In this document: positions 12,433 to 23,600 of the stretch, piece after piece
How positions within the stretch are numbered: the stretch's first letter is position 1
How the letters are laid out: the number at the start of each line of letters is the position of its first letter
Assembly: GCA_947846985.1 (NCBI GenBank)
Contig: CANTUZ010000008.1
Coordinates: 41,062,817 to 41,126,816 of the forward strand
Source: Fratercula arctica
Lineage: Eukaryota > Chordata > Aves > Charadriiformes > Alcidae
Direction: 5' to 3'
Length of the DNA stretch: 64,000 nt
Position numbers and translations under genes: made by a program
Notes under the pieces: model-generated
Seen by the model: the letters and a program-made list of their open reading frames with translations, nothing else
The model's database searches: none
Told to the model about the DNA's origin: nothing

Positions 12433-13602
12433 TTACAGATTAACTTCACCGATGTAAGGATGACCCCAGGTCTTCAGCTTCCCCACTGCAAGAACAAAGC
12501 TGAAGGGAAATGCAGGCTGGCCAGTGCTATAGTTGTAAGGTTTGATAATTTGAGAAACGCTGAGAAATACTGAATAACAAGCTCCAAAATATTGCTCCTG
12601 AGACATGTAAGAAGGCATAGACGAGTGGCTCTGAGCCTCCACCAGCCCTTGGGAAAAGGTGGCACTGAAAAGGTGGTGTGTAGGAGCCATCATGGCATTC
12701 CTGTCCACTCACCTGCAGAAGCCGTGACCTCTTTAGACTACAAGCAATGCCACCGGGGTTGTGGGCATCATGTTGCTTAAAAGCTTGACGCTGAAGACTC
12801 TAGCTAGGGCAATGTATCACCTTTCATAGAGGAAATGAGTACAAATTTGGCTAGGGACATAAATAAATATGAGATCATTTTCTTAGTGCTGACTTATGTG
12901 ATGAATGATTCGTGTTTAACTGTTTCCATCGTATGTTGTTCAAATCCTGGAGGTAGTGTCCTCCTGCTGAAATCAACAGGAGCTGCAGATGCCCTTCAAC
13001 TCAAAATAACAGGTTTCTTAGTGCCAAAGTAAGCACCAGGCACTTTTCAACTCTCTCTTCATGGATTTTGTATTTGCAGCATTTGTTACCAAAAAATCAA
13101 ACTAATCGTTAAAGCCATGAGACAAATCATGACTTGTCTTTTTCACATTTCTATGTAGGCCATTTTTTACACTTATCTCATTCTAAAACACTCACCAAGT
13201 CTCAGAGTTTTGCACCAAATTTTGTTTCGTGCCTTTATATATTGAAATAAACCTTTAAAAGTAACACTTTGTAGAAGAAACATCGGTGTGATTCCCAACT
13301 GTTTGAAATTCTGATTATTCAAAACTTTATCACAATGCCCAGATCCCAATATTCACCCTCATGTGCAGAGTCCTGACTGAAAGGATGTGACTTTAGAGGC
13401 ATGACTGTGCACGCAGCATTAATGAAATGTAGAACACGGCTATATATACTGCTATAAATCAGAGTTTGCGCTGGCACTCAATTAAGCACTCCAAGTACAA
13501 AGCTTGGTTTCTACCATCAAAGCAGTCTGAGAACAATAGGAATCTGCACTGAAAGAGCTGCGTGTTTCTGTCCTCAGATGGAGGGAAGATGTGGATGGCC
13601 TT

Positions 13603-13618
13603 GGGCGGGGCGGGGGGG
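13603..13618 (+). other. G-rich, G-quadruplex-type motif / GC boxes
   Basis: Sixteen bases read gggcggggcggggggg: a run of three G, C, four G, C, then seven G, enough for four G-tracts with one-base loops. The same bases contain overlapping GGGCGG-type GC boxes. No CpG island or gene start is evident next to it, so a promoter role is not shown. Confidence 0.6.
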
Positions 13619-16052
13619 CTGAAAGGAGGAAAGCTCTGAGCTCCCACAGATTTGCTTTTGTTAGAGGAAGCAAGAAGTTTAGCATAAATTTGCGCAGCAT
13701 CCTTCACACAACCTGAAGACACATTACCAACAACCTTTTGAGCTAGAGACAATGTACAAGCCACGAAGGGAAAATTTCCAGGTCAAAAAAATTATAGGTT
13801 TTGACTGCCCTGGGAATAGCTGCAGTAGTGTTATAAGCTGGAGGAAACGTGTGCTGTTTTAAAAGCTGTGGGCTTCTATGTTCTTCAGGTGAGATATACC
13901 ATGTAATCGATCCCTGCAATATTTTGTGCTTTTGAGTGTTTTCCTTGAAGCTTCAGTTCACCAAGTCACATAGCAAAGACCTATGGAAGGCAGACTGGGG
14001 CTCAGTGGAGCACTTTAAAGCTCTTTCATGCTGCCAGACAGCTCCTGCGGCCCTGGACAGGGATGCTCTCATGGGGATGCGACCTGCCTCGGGTCCTGTG
14101 CACCAGGAGGTTAAAAGAGAAAAGCTTCCACTCTTGATTCAGGTCTTGGTGAAACCTGCTTCCCATCCCAGTCCCTGAATTTCTAGGAATAATCTACACA
14201 CACTCTGACAGCAGCTAAGGGGTTCACAGACTATTCCTACATCCATCCACGGTGTTTGTTTCACCAGCCCTTGAGAACTGAGCTCCCTGGAGAAAACTCA
14301 GGTAAAACAGGCCAAGCACACCATCATACCTTGTTATCCCACGGTGATCTCCTGAGAGGATTCTGTTCTGCTTCACATCTCTTTAACACTGACTGCAGCC
14401 AACTTGACTAAACCCGGAAGAGCTGTGAGCCGCCTCTGCTAGCGTTGTAGGGCCATTGGACTCTGGAGCAGAATGTGTTTCTTGCAAGTAGCTCTCCGTG
14501 CACAGTCTTGGGAAGAAAAACAGACCCTGCAATGGTTACCCCCATCCTCCTAATATCCATCTATACTCAGGTCTTTAAAAAAAAAAAAAAAGTTGTTGCT
14601 ACAAGCACCTTGCTGACAATAAATCCTTTCTTATACATCCTTTTAATGCTAGCGCCCTCAGGCAATGCCGACTGGAAAGAGTAAGGTTTCAGGCTCTGCA
14701 CCAAGGAATTCCTGTTTTCAAAAGGTCAGACACAGCAGCTGGGAAATTTTTGGTTATTGCTGCTTTGTGTCAGCTCTTACCCATTCCTGAAGGGGGGTGT
14801 AATTTCTGAAGCCTAACAGCATTTGAACCAGGACGAGCAATCTTCGAATTATTTTTCAGCTGACATTTCACAGAGGCAGGAGTGCGCGTACTAACACGCA
14901 GCTATCTGTGTATTTTATATCTGTATATGTACACACATGCCTTGGGGGAAGGAAGATGGGTAACTCAGCATGTCCCGCCTTCGAAACGCTGATTCAGGAG
15001 CCTGGAAGCTGCCCCCAGGTTGCTGCTGTGCCAGACCCTGCCTAGCTTTCAGCCAAGGTGAGTCCACGGGTGAAGGAGATGATACCTGGTTAGGGTGAGA
15101 GTCCAGCCTGAAAAGCAGTGGCTGCTAGCAGCACTGCTGGGCTGTAATTATTAACAGATTTGTTTCTGTGGTATTCACATTCCCGATGCTTCCCCTGCCT
15201 TGCCCCTTCTCAGGGAGCTGCCTCCTCCTCCTTGCGTACACGCCGAGCCCCTGTGGGGACACACATTTCCGTGGGCAGCAGCAGTGGAGGAACCATAGTG
15301 CCAGTCCAGGCATCTCCTGGAAGCTGCCCCTTGCTCTCTCCAGCACCGCATTTCCACTACAGCATGAGGGGGCTTTTTGGTCCTCTCACAGGTGCCTTCG
15401 CCCTTGGATCCTGCCAGGAGCAACAAAAAGGTATTATTTTTGCCAGCGTCTGCAGTGGTAGTGTGGCAGCCCACACACATACACACATGTCCACCATCGT
15501 TTCTTTCCCCAGACTCTTTTTGATGTGCACAGAAGAGGAAGGAATCTTCTAATTTCCAGGAAAGGCAAACAAAGCTGTCTGAGCACTTAGCCCCTAAAAT
15601 TCCTGGACAGGAGGTGAGACCTTCAACACACAGGACAGAGCGGTGCTGGAGACTTGGGACTAATCAGCCCGAGCTCTGAGCGTTTGATCAGTCCTTTGCT
15701 GCCCTCCTGTACTTACATGCTGCTTGGGGCTTTGTGCTGGGTTTGCCATCCCAAGCACAAAAATTCGGGATTCCTGCTTGGAAACATGAAAACACGGAGT
15801 GGGGAACAGACCCGCTAACCCTTAAGTCTCATCTCCTGATAAATTCTGAGGAATTTCTAAGCCACGACCATCTTTTCAAGAAAAGACTTTACACCCCGAA
15901 TATTGTGTTTTCGCAAGTTCGCTGGGCCCGAGCCCAGCGAGGAATACCTCCTCCTCTTCCTCCCACCCGCCTGGACTGGCAAATGCCGGCGGTGGGGCCG
16001 TTTCTCAGCCTGCGGGATGTTGAAGGGGCTCTGCAGCAAGTCACCGTCGCCG

Positions 16053-16080
16053 GGTCTGCCGGTCTGCCGGTCTGTCTGCC
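16053..16080. repeat. Short GTCTGCCG-type tandem repeat
   Basis: Roughly three copies of an eight-base unit (gtctgccg) appear in succession, with the last copy degenerate (gtctgtctgcc). It is too short for a minisatellite and probably reflects slippage. Confidence 0.7.
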
Positions 16081-17565
16081 TCTCTCATGTGGGGATCAGG
16101 ACTCTGCTGAGAAAAAGCAGATAGGGTTTCACACAATCCAAAGCACATGTACAGTAACTAAAGCTGCATAAGCACTTTTCTTTCCTAGGGAAATTTTCCA
16201 ACGTATGCTTCAAAAGAATGTGAAAATATTCCCCCTCCTTTCTCGCCTGCTTCCTATAAATCCAGCCTAATGCGGATGATCCCCTCGGATGCTCTTCTCC
16301 AAGAGGGATTTAAGGCTTGGGAAGGGGCAGGGATGACAGCACTGGGAATTCATGCCCTCAGCAGCCAGTGCAGAGCAGGCACTTAGAAAAGGATTTATCA
16401 GTCATGGAAACCACTTAAGGTTAATCATGCCTTATTGCTGTGAGAAAACACGCTCAAGCAATCAAGTCCAGTGAAAATGGATGTGTTTGGGTTTTTTTTT
16501 CCCTCCGTTTAAGCATCATCAGATGTTTGCATCCTCCACAGGCAATTCAGCATTTTGGGCATGCCCTCCTCCTCCAGGAATGTCCATGCAAAAAGACATC
16601 TCTCCATGGGAAGCAGTTTTTGTCTAAAAGTCATTTTGCACGGGGGAGGGGAAAAAAAAAAGCCTTGACCAAACATTGCTTTGTGCACATACAGGCTGCA
16701 GTGACCAGCTGCTGCAAAGTGCTGCCAAAAACAGAGCTCAAGAGGGAGAAGGCAAAGATAATGTGTGATAGGCCACGTTCACTGTCTACAGATAGCCCTT
16801 TTGTGGGCGAGATCTCCAGTTGCAGGAGCCAAGCTGGGGAATGGGCCTTCGGGATGGTTCTCCGTGAACACAGGACCACCGTGCTTGGCTGATCCCGTGA
16901 TGGCTGACCCCAGATCGTAGGTACTCCACTCGCTGCGCAAGAAAAACAGATCTGCCTGTGCTGAAGTGGGTACGTCCACGTGTTCTAACACATGAGCATG
17001 TACACAGCTCCCAGAGATTCCTGCTTCCCTGAGGGCTGAGCATGGCCCTCGTCCGCAGTGGAGGGATGCTGGCTATGAGGGAGGACCTGCGGGGCCATGC
17101 GGGAAGCAGCTCTCCCTTGAGATACGGCTGAGAAACACATCCCTATCCTTGTTTCTGCACTGCAGATCCCCAACGCAGAGCTGAGTCATCCGAGACACTT
17201 ACGGGAGATGATTTCCCCTTTAACTCCAGAAGCATTTGCTGGGTTATAATTATTCTTCTTTTAAATAAACTGAAAAAAAGCGCCTCCTCCTCCAAACACT
17301 GAATACATAAAGTCATGGAGAAGGAATGATAAACTTCCCGCATTTTTGGTGGGTCACCGCATTGATTTGCAGACTTTTGTATTCTTGCAAATTGCCATGT
17401 AAAAAAGCCATCAAAGGTCTGCACACAGTTCCTGCTGTGGCCATTTTATTTCATATATAGATTTAACCAATAAACCTACAGCTCAGTTTACACAGTGGAA
17501 GGAAAGCTATGGGTTTTGCAGGAGATTAGGTTCCAAAACCCCTTCCAGTGTCTCGGTGCGTAGCA

Positions 17566-17598
17566 GCGTGCGTGCGGGTATGTGTGTGTGTCTGTGTT
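17566..17598. repeat. GT-rich imperfect microsatellite
   Basis: Imperfect alternating GT sequence (gcgtgcgtgcgggtatgtgtg and on) with a central uninterrupted (TG)5. It is potentially polymorphic but short. Confidence 0.7.
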
Positions 17599-18280
17599 CT
17601 AAAGACAGAGAGCAGAGGCGAAGGGAAGGAATAAATGTTTGGGCCTTATTCCCAGTTAATGTCAGTCAGTCTAACTACATTGTGAATTTGTGTCTATTTA
17701 TACCCACCGAGGATCTAAAATTACAGCTTTAAGCAGGAAGCTAAACCTAGAGTTTTTAACAAGTCTAAGCAGTTGAATTTAATGCTCAGGAGCAGGGGGG
17801 ACAGTTCTGGTACTAACTGGGAGGAGGGCTAGACTTGAGAAATCATAATAGGAGACAATTTTCACCTTATTATCCACCTTATGAAAACCAAGCCTTTTTA
17901 AATATGCCTCAGGATAGAAGCCACAAAATGTTATTAATATTGGAAAAGCCTTTCTGGGACTTACAGCAGCTTTCAGTCATGGGAAGGCAAAAATACACCC
18001 AGATCCTCTTTTCTTGCAGACAGCTCCAGATCAGAAACTCCTGACACCAAACCTGCCAAAAATTGTCCAGGCTTGCTCAAAATCGCAAACAGAAATGGAC
18101 TGCAGTCTCAGGAATGGGAAAGGTCAGAAGCCACTAACCGGGAATCTAATTTTGTACACGGTACCTTTCTTGGATCTCTTTTACAGATAACTTAGTCCCT
18201 GGATAGACCCCGTGCTCAGCGTCCCTTAGAGAGTGGTGGGAGATAGGTGTGAGCTAACTAATCCTGAAGAATTCACTGCT

Positions 18281-18380
18281 GGGGGAAACTAAGGCGAGCA
18301 GGGGTGAAATGACTTCTTACAGTCGCGCCGAGTACCAGGAGCAGGGCTGTAAAGGGAATTGGCATCTCCTGGGTCCCAAG
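18281..18380 (-). mobile_element. MIR-type SINE remnant
   Basis: The plus strand reads like the complement of MIR: 'gggggaaactaaggcgagca' corresponds to the 'ggaaactgaggcacagag' block, followed by a 'gaaatgacttcttacagtcg' segment in the place of 'taagtaacttgcccaaggtc', then 'gggaattggcatctcctggg' in place of the 'gggattcgaacccagg' block. Order and spacing agree over about 100 bases with heavy divergence, as expected for an old amniote copy. Confidence 0.6.
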
Positions 18381-20541
18381 GACCCACAAACGCTGAAGCT
18401 GAGATTACACATGGCCTGCAGGAAGAGCGTGAGCTGGAGTGAGGTAAAAGGCCTGACCTGTCATCGGCTTTCCCTCCCACGCCCCACCACAGAGCAGCAA
18501 AAAGCAGATGACAGGGGAGTTACCCAACCCCTCCCACCCCTCCTGGCTGCCGTGGGGCTGGTGTCCCCTCTTGTCAGCCTGCAAAGGCCATTGCCCAGCT
18601 GTGCTGGCCACTGCTCTGAGCTCAGGTGCAGGGTGCAGCACGTGAAGACAGGACTCGTGCAACCCCGGGCAAGGAGGTAGCAGCCACTTTAAAGCGAAAA
18701 TAGCACAGAGGGAGCTATAGGGTCCCATGCGCAGCAGCCGTTGTGTCAGACAGAGCTGCTTCCCACCATAGCATCATTTTTATAATCACGTTTTTAGCTG
18801 GAAACAGTCTTCCTTCTGCTACAGCTCTGTCCCTCCAAGCTTGTTCTAGGGGAGTCTGGTAAGGGTTCGTCTGTATCTGAGCTCAGCACACAACCCTCGG
18901 GCACAGGGGAAAAAAGCTTTCCTCAGTAGCTTGCAACATGATTTCAGTCTCAGTTTAGTCATTATTCACAACAGCTCTACCCAGAAATGACTACAAACAC
19001 AGGCAAAAAGTACCAGGCTGTGGGGATGACCATGCAAGCAAATTTCCAGGACAAAATTTCTGTCTGTCCTGCTCTTTTGGGGAGAGGCTGGAAAAGCACA
19101 GGAGCCCTTTTCTCACTTTGGTCTGACAGCGTGATCCCAAAGCACCCAGGACCTCTGACATGAGATTGCCTTTAATACGTGGCCTCTTATATTTGCCTTT
19201 TCAGCAGTCTCTGCAGCGACCAGGTACCCTTCACAGCACAGCTGGATGTCTAAGTGATGCACAGAGTTCATAAATGGTCAATAGAGATCCTTGAGCACGA
19301 TACAGACAGGAAAATTATACGCTACCGACAGCAAGATGCTGGGTGCTACCCATTGATTCCTCATTTATTAAAACACAAGCCCCTTTCCAACCACTTATAA
19401 ATAAAAGACTTGCTATAAAACGCAACTCATTCGAAAGCACAGAAGTGCATGGATATGAAATCCCTTCCCAGACATGGAGGTGACCTGTATTTACTGTAAA
19501 CATTAGCCCACATTTAAATTTGGAAATGAAACATGGGTGAGGCAAGGAGTCCGGATTCCGGTCAGAGCTTCCCTGCAGTCAGAGGTGAGCTCCGCTGCCA
19601 AGGCTTGCTGGAGTCCTCCTGCCTGCCCGTTTTCACGGAAAACCTCTACTTTCTTTGGACCACTTTGTACGTGTTTTCAGACTGGGTGGGGGAAAGGTTC
19701 ATTTGCGCAGACATCTGAGGAGGCTTACTCACACGTGTTACTCACCAGCCACTTGCTTGTGGGGAAGGAGAAGTTCAAGCCCCATTCTTTGCTCAGACCC
19801 AAGAAAGAGCCGCAAATTACCTTAAAGCGAAAGGGCTGGGTTCGATTCAAGATCATGTACCCTGTGGTTTGTATAAAAAAGCAACATCAGTTGGAAGGAA
19901 TTTCTCTCAGCTGAAAGTCAGGAAAAACATTTATGGCTATTGAATGGTCTGGGTATTTCTTGAATGCCAGAGCACAAAGATAGTTCTCCAGGATCAGGAA
20001 CAGGGGGAATCCTTCCTTGTTGTCTTGTTTGCTGCTATATGGGCAGCAAACCCTGTTCAGCAAACCACCTCGACCACATGCTCCACCTCAGACAACCACG
20101 TAACCTCTTTGACTGCCGAATGTGGCAGCACACGGCTAAGCGATGCCTCAGTGAATTAGGATCCCAGCAAGTAAATTCTCTGCGAAGGAGTTACTAACGC
20201 GTTGCTAACTATAGTTTGCTATATATGTTGTACTGAGTGTGGTTTTTCACCTGTGTAAAACGGCGAAGGGAGGCATTTGGCATTTCCAGTGAAGGTATGG
20301 AAACCCCTTTTCCAGAGCGGCCCTACCTTTCTGCCTGCCGTTTCTGAAACTCAGCACAAGTGAGGAGTCAGAAGTCTGACTTGCAGATTTAACCGGTGTC
20401 CCGTTCCCTCTCTGGGAGGTTGCAATTCCCCGTCAGGCTTTAGCATCCTCCACTGAAATTCTAGAAGAACAAAAGCAGATGCTGCCAACTTGAAGCTTGG
20501 AGTTAGTCCCCGTTCTGAGAGGGGCTGAGCAGGAAACTCAC
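18381..20541. other. Non-coding stretch, no gene recognised
   Basis: No gene is supportable. Opposed open frames at 18.3-18.7 kb and 19.5-19.9 kb are unremarkable. On the minus strand, 19746-19835 stays open for 30 codons between an acceptor-like CAG with a poor pyrimidine tract and a donor-like CTG|gtgagt, but the weak acceptor argues against it. A GGTTCGATTC box-B-like string near 19838 lacks the rest of a tRNA. Confidence 0.5.
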
Positions 20542-20637
20542 CTTGCTTCAACTTAAAGTTTACGAGGTCCCGCTGACATTGAAAGATGCCCAGATCTAGA
20601 TTCAGCTTGAACTCACATCTGTACAAGAACTGGACAT
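20542..20637 (-). other. Candidate 96-nt internal exon
   Basis: On the minus strand a pyrimidine-rich tract (cttcagctttgtgtttgcag) leads into 96 nt that end AAG|gtgagt, a consensus donor. Only one of three frames is open; it starts after a split codon with V-Q-F-L-Y-R-C and ends F-K-L-K-Q plus one base, so both flanking introns would be phase 1, allowing symmetric skipping. The protein piece is not recognised. It could be a chance pairing of splice motifs. Confidence 0.25.
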
Positions 20638-23600
20638 CTGCAAACACAAAGCTGAAGCCCGACGGCACCCACTAGACCAGCTGTTCTGGGCTTTCCAGCG
20701 CAGCCCCACGGCTTTGAGAGAACTGGAGTGAGGATCCAGTTAGTCTGAGGGTACAACAGGCTGTCCTTCTCGCTGCCATGCCTCGTCCTGCACAGCTTTT
20801 CCAGCAGTATCCCTGGAATCCACTTCACTAAATTAAAATTTATCTAAAATCAGTTTTGATTAAAAAAAAAAGAAACAAAAGAAAGAGAAAGAATATTCTA
20901 AATATTCCTCCACCACGGCATAGACTCTGTTTCCTATTAAAGGCAACTGTGTGCAGCATTTCTATTAAGATTCTGCTTCCTGTTGTGTAATATGGAATGT
21001 TAAAAATCCCAATATCGCTTAAGAAGTTATCACAAACTCCAGAGAGTTTTCTACTCCCAAGAAATCTCTCCCAGCGGGAAGCTGGAAAAGTTCCTGTTGA
21101 ATTTACAGTAAATGCCTCAGACCCTATGTAATATTTATGGTGTCCCTCTCATCTTATCCAGGCTGGTTTGCTGTTTTGCTGCTGTGAAAGAAAAGCCTGT
21201 TTCAATGGTTAAGGGCTGTGACATTCACTTTGAAGGATATTGAAGCGGATACGATAGCCACAGGAAATGTTCCAGTCTTGCTGAGGTACCTCAGAAAGGT
21301 ATTCAGTCAAATGAGAGTTTACTAATCTGATTCCCAGGCAAAAATCACAGTAACTTAATGAAGAAAGAGAAAGAAATGTGACAGATCTGCGTTCACGGCT
21401 TGCCAGATCTGGATTCCATGAAAGTCAGGGGAAAAATCCCATTCATCTTTATGGGAATAGGACCTTGAGCCCGTAGAACTTCCATTCAAATACAATTACG
21501 CTGCATTTTTAAACGCTGTGAGAATTAGGTGGTGTCCATTTGCATTAAAAAGAAGTCACTGTATGATATGACGCAGATGTATACTCGCATGGCCACAGGC
21601 TAGAGATGCTACAGCCCTTCTTATTAGCAGATCTCAGAAATGTCTAATAGGGGCAGCGAAACAACCTGGGTAGGGTTGTCTACCATTTCGCCATCTGGGT
21701 CAGGAGCAGAGATGCCACCTCCGCTGGCTGGGTGGGTGCCAGTCCAATATTGCTCCGCACATAAAAGTGGCTGGGCTGTAACAACTGCAGAATAAATTTC
21801 TTCTCAAAAGTTGTTGCAACTTGGCTGGCTGCAAGAAGACACGAACACACAGTGGAAATACTTGTGTATTCAAACCTGTCAGAGAGCATGGAGATAAATG
21901 GAGGTTGCCTCCTTTGGGGTGAGCTTGGTACGATATATAAATGATATAAATGATGATGTATACTTACTGACAACTCCTTTGGTGAATCCTTTTGCAGTCC
22001 CACGTTACAGCCCAGACTTTTCAGAACTAGATGTTAGGGCTTAAAGTCCACGTTTAAGTATATAGAATCAACCATGGTTCACATGAGCTAAGTACTCAAC
22101 AGCTTTCAAGATGCTGGGTGCACAATATTTTTTAAAATATGGGCATTTTTCTGAGGAGATGTGAAGCCTATAAATGGAGACAGCTTGTCCCAGAGGTACT
22201 GGAGGCATCAGACAAATGGAAAGGTGAGGAAACAGGATGTGGCACCTGGATAAAGGGGATGAAATGAGCAAAGAAGAAGCCGGGGGCCAAAAATGACTCC
22301 TGGCTGTGAAATCTGCTAGATGGTAGGTATCATCAACTCTTAAAGGGAACAGCCTGAGTTTGAGTCATTGCAAGGTGGTCTGAGCAAAGTCCTGGAAAAC
22401 ATTGCCAAGGTCAACCTGCCCTGTTCTTCATGGATGGGCGACACAACCCAACAGGCCAGCCCATGTCTCCTGCTGTCTCCATAAACAGAGAGAAGATTAC
22501 GTGGGAAGGAGGAACCCGCGTTAGCTGTATCCTTGAGGGCAAATTATAGCTCAGGAGACAAACAGTACCATGAGCAAGAAACAGCAGGGGGGCTAAGCCT
22601 ATATCTTTATTTTTAGTCTCCTTTGCGTATTCACACGTATGCAGGAAGAGAACTCCTCTCACCAAATAAACCACAACGCTGGTTTAGACATGGACAAATA
22701 GTCCTGAATGAAATGGAAGGCGATGTTGCGGTGAAAGGAATAAAACTTTTAGTACGATGTCTCAAGAGACATTTAGAGTGGAGAAGATGTGAAACCCTTC
22801 ATCCAGATAGTAGAGTGATGGAAGAACCATAGAACAAGAAGAAATAGTAGCTGTTCCATACTGAAAAGCAGAGGTACTGAGGGGAGCGGTAAAAAGATTA
22901 AAGTTAGTGTCTGGTTTTATTTAACAACCTCATTAATTCCCCGAGAATGAAAAGGAGTGAGTACATTCACATCTGAAATGACTTTGAAACATGCAGCCAA
23001 CATCCGCGTTGCACTGAGCACTTAGAAGTCTGAGGAGGAAACAGTGAAACAAGACTCAGTTTAGGACAGTGAATGCCAGGGAGGCAAAGTGATCCAAAAT
23101 GCAGGTATTCAGTGGAAGAAATACAATTTGAAAGTGGGGATCAGGGTGCAGGTTATCATCTGAGACACAGATTTATAAAACAGGCAGGCAAGATAGCTAT
23201 AATACACTTGTATGTAACCGTGGTGCGTGCATTAGAGGCGGCGCATCTCTGGCAAAGGGATCACTAGTGAGACTACGTGGAAATTACTGGCGATTCCAAC
23301 CCTAAATGGAAAAAAGGAGAAAACTCAGGCAAGAATAATAGGAATGATTAAGGGATACATGCATATAATTTTAAGACACATTGAAATAATTAAATTTACA
23401 AACCCCTTCCTTTTGAGAAGGTAAAGTTACCCTTCGAGATCTGTGATACCACGACTCCAAAAACACTTACAAGCCCCCACTGGGTACCAGGTACTTGTTC
23501 AGAAAAATATTCCAAAAAATGTTCAAAATCTCAGACTTTCATAAACCCAGTAAGAGACCAAGGATGTGGGACAAGCCAACTAATCTTTGTGTGAAATGGC

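Larger units (their letters stand above)
12433..18280. other. Non-coding stretch with mixed low-complexity sequence
   Basis: No gene is supportable. Open frames of 60-150 codons between 15.1 and 17.2 kb overlap on both strands in a G+C-richer block and show no splice structure or recognisable protein motif. Other features are a G-rich motif at 13603-13618, a 15-base A run at 14577-14591, a short GTCTGCCG-type tandem at 16053-16080 and a GT-rich tract near 17566-17598. Confidence 0.5.

Noticed and set aside
15160..16892. Series of 70-150 codon frames on both strands
   Set aside because: Frames overlap each other on opposite strands and none shows motif or splice support; typical of a G+C-richer non-coding block.
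19746..19835. 90-nt minus-strand frame of 30 open codons with a CTG|gtgagt donor
   Set aside because: The acceptor has almost no pyrimidine tract, and its phase cannot join the nearby 20542-20637 candidate without a stop codon.
19822..19860. tRNA-like box B (ggttcgattc)
   Set aside because: No matching T-stem, no box A at the right distance and no cloverleaf could be drawn.
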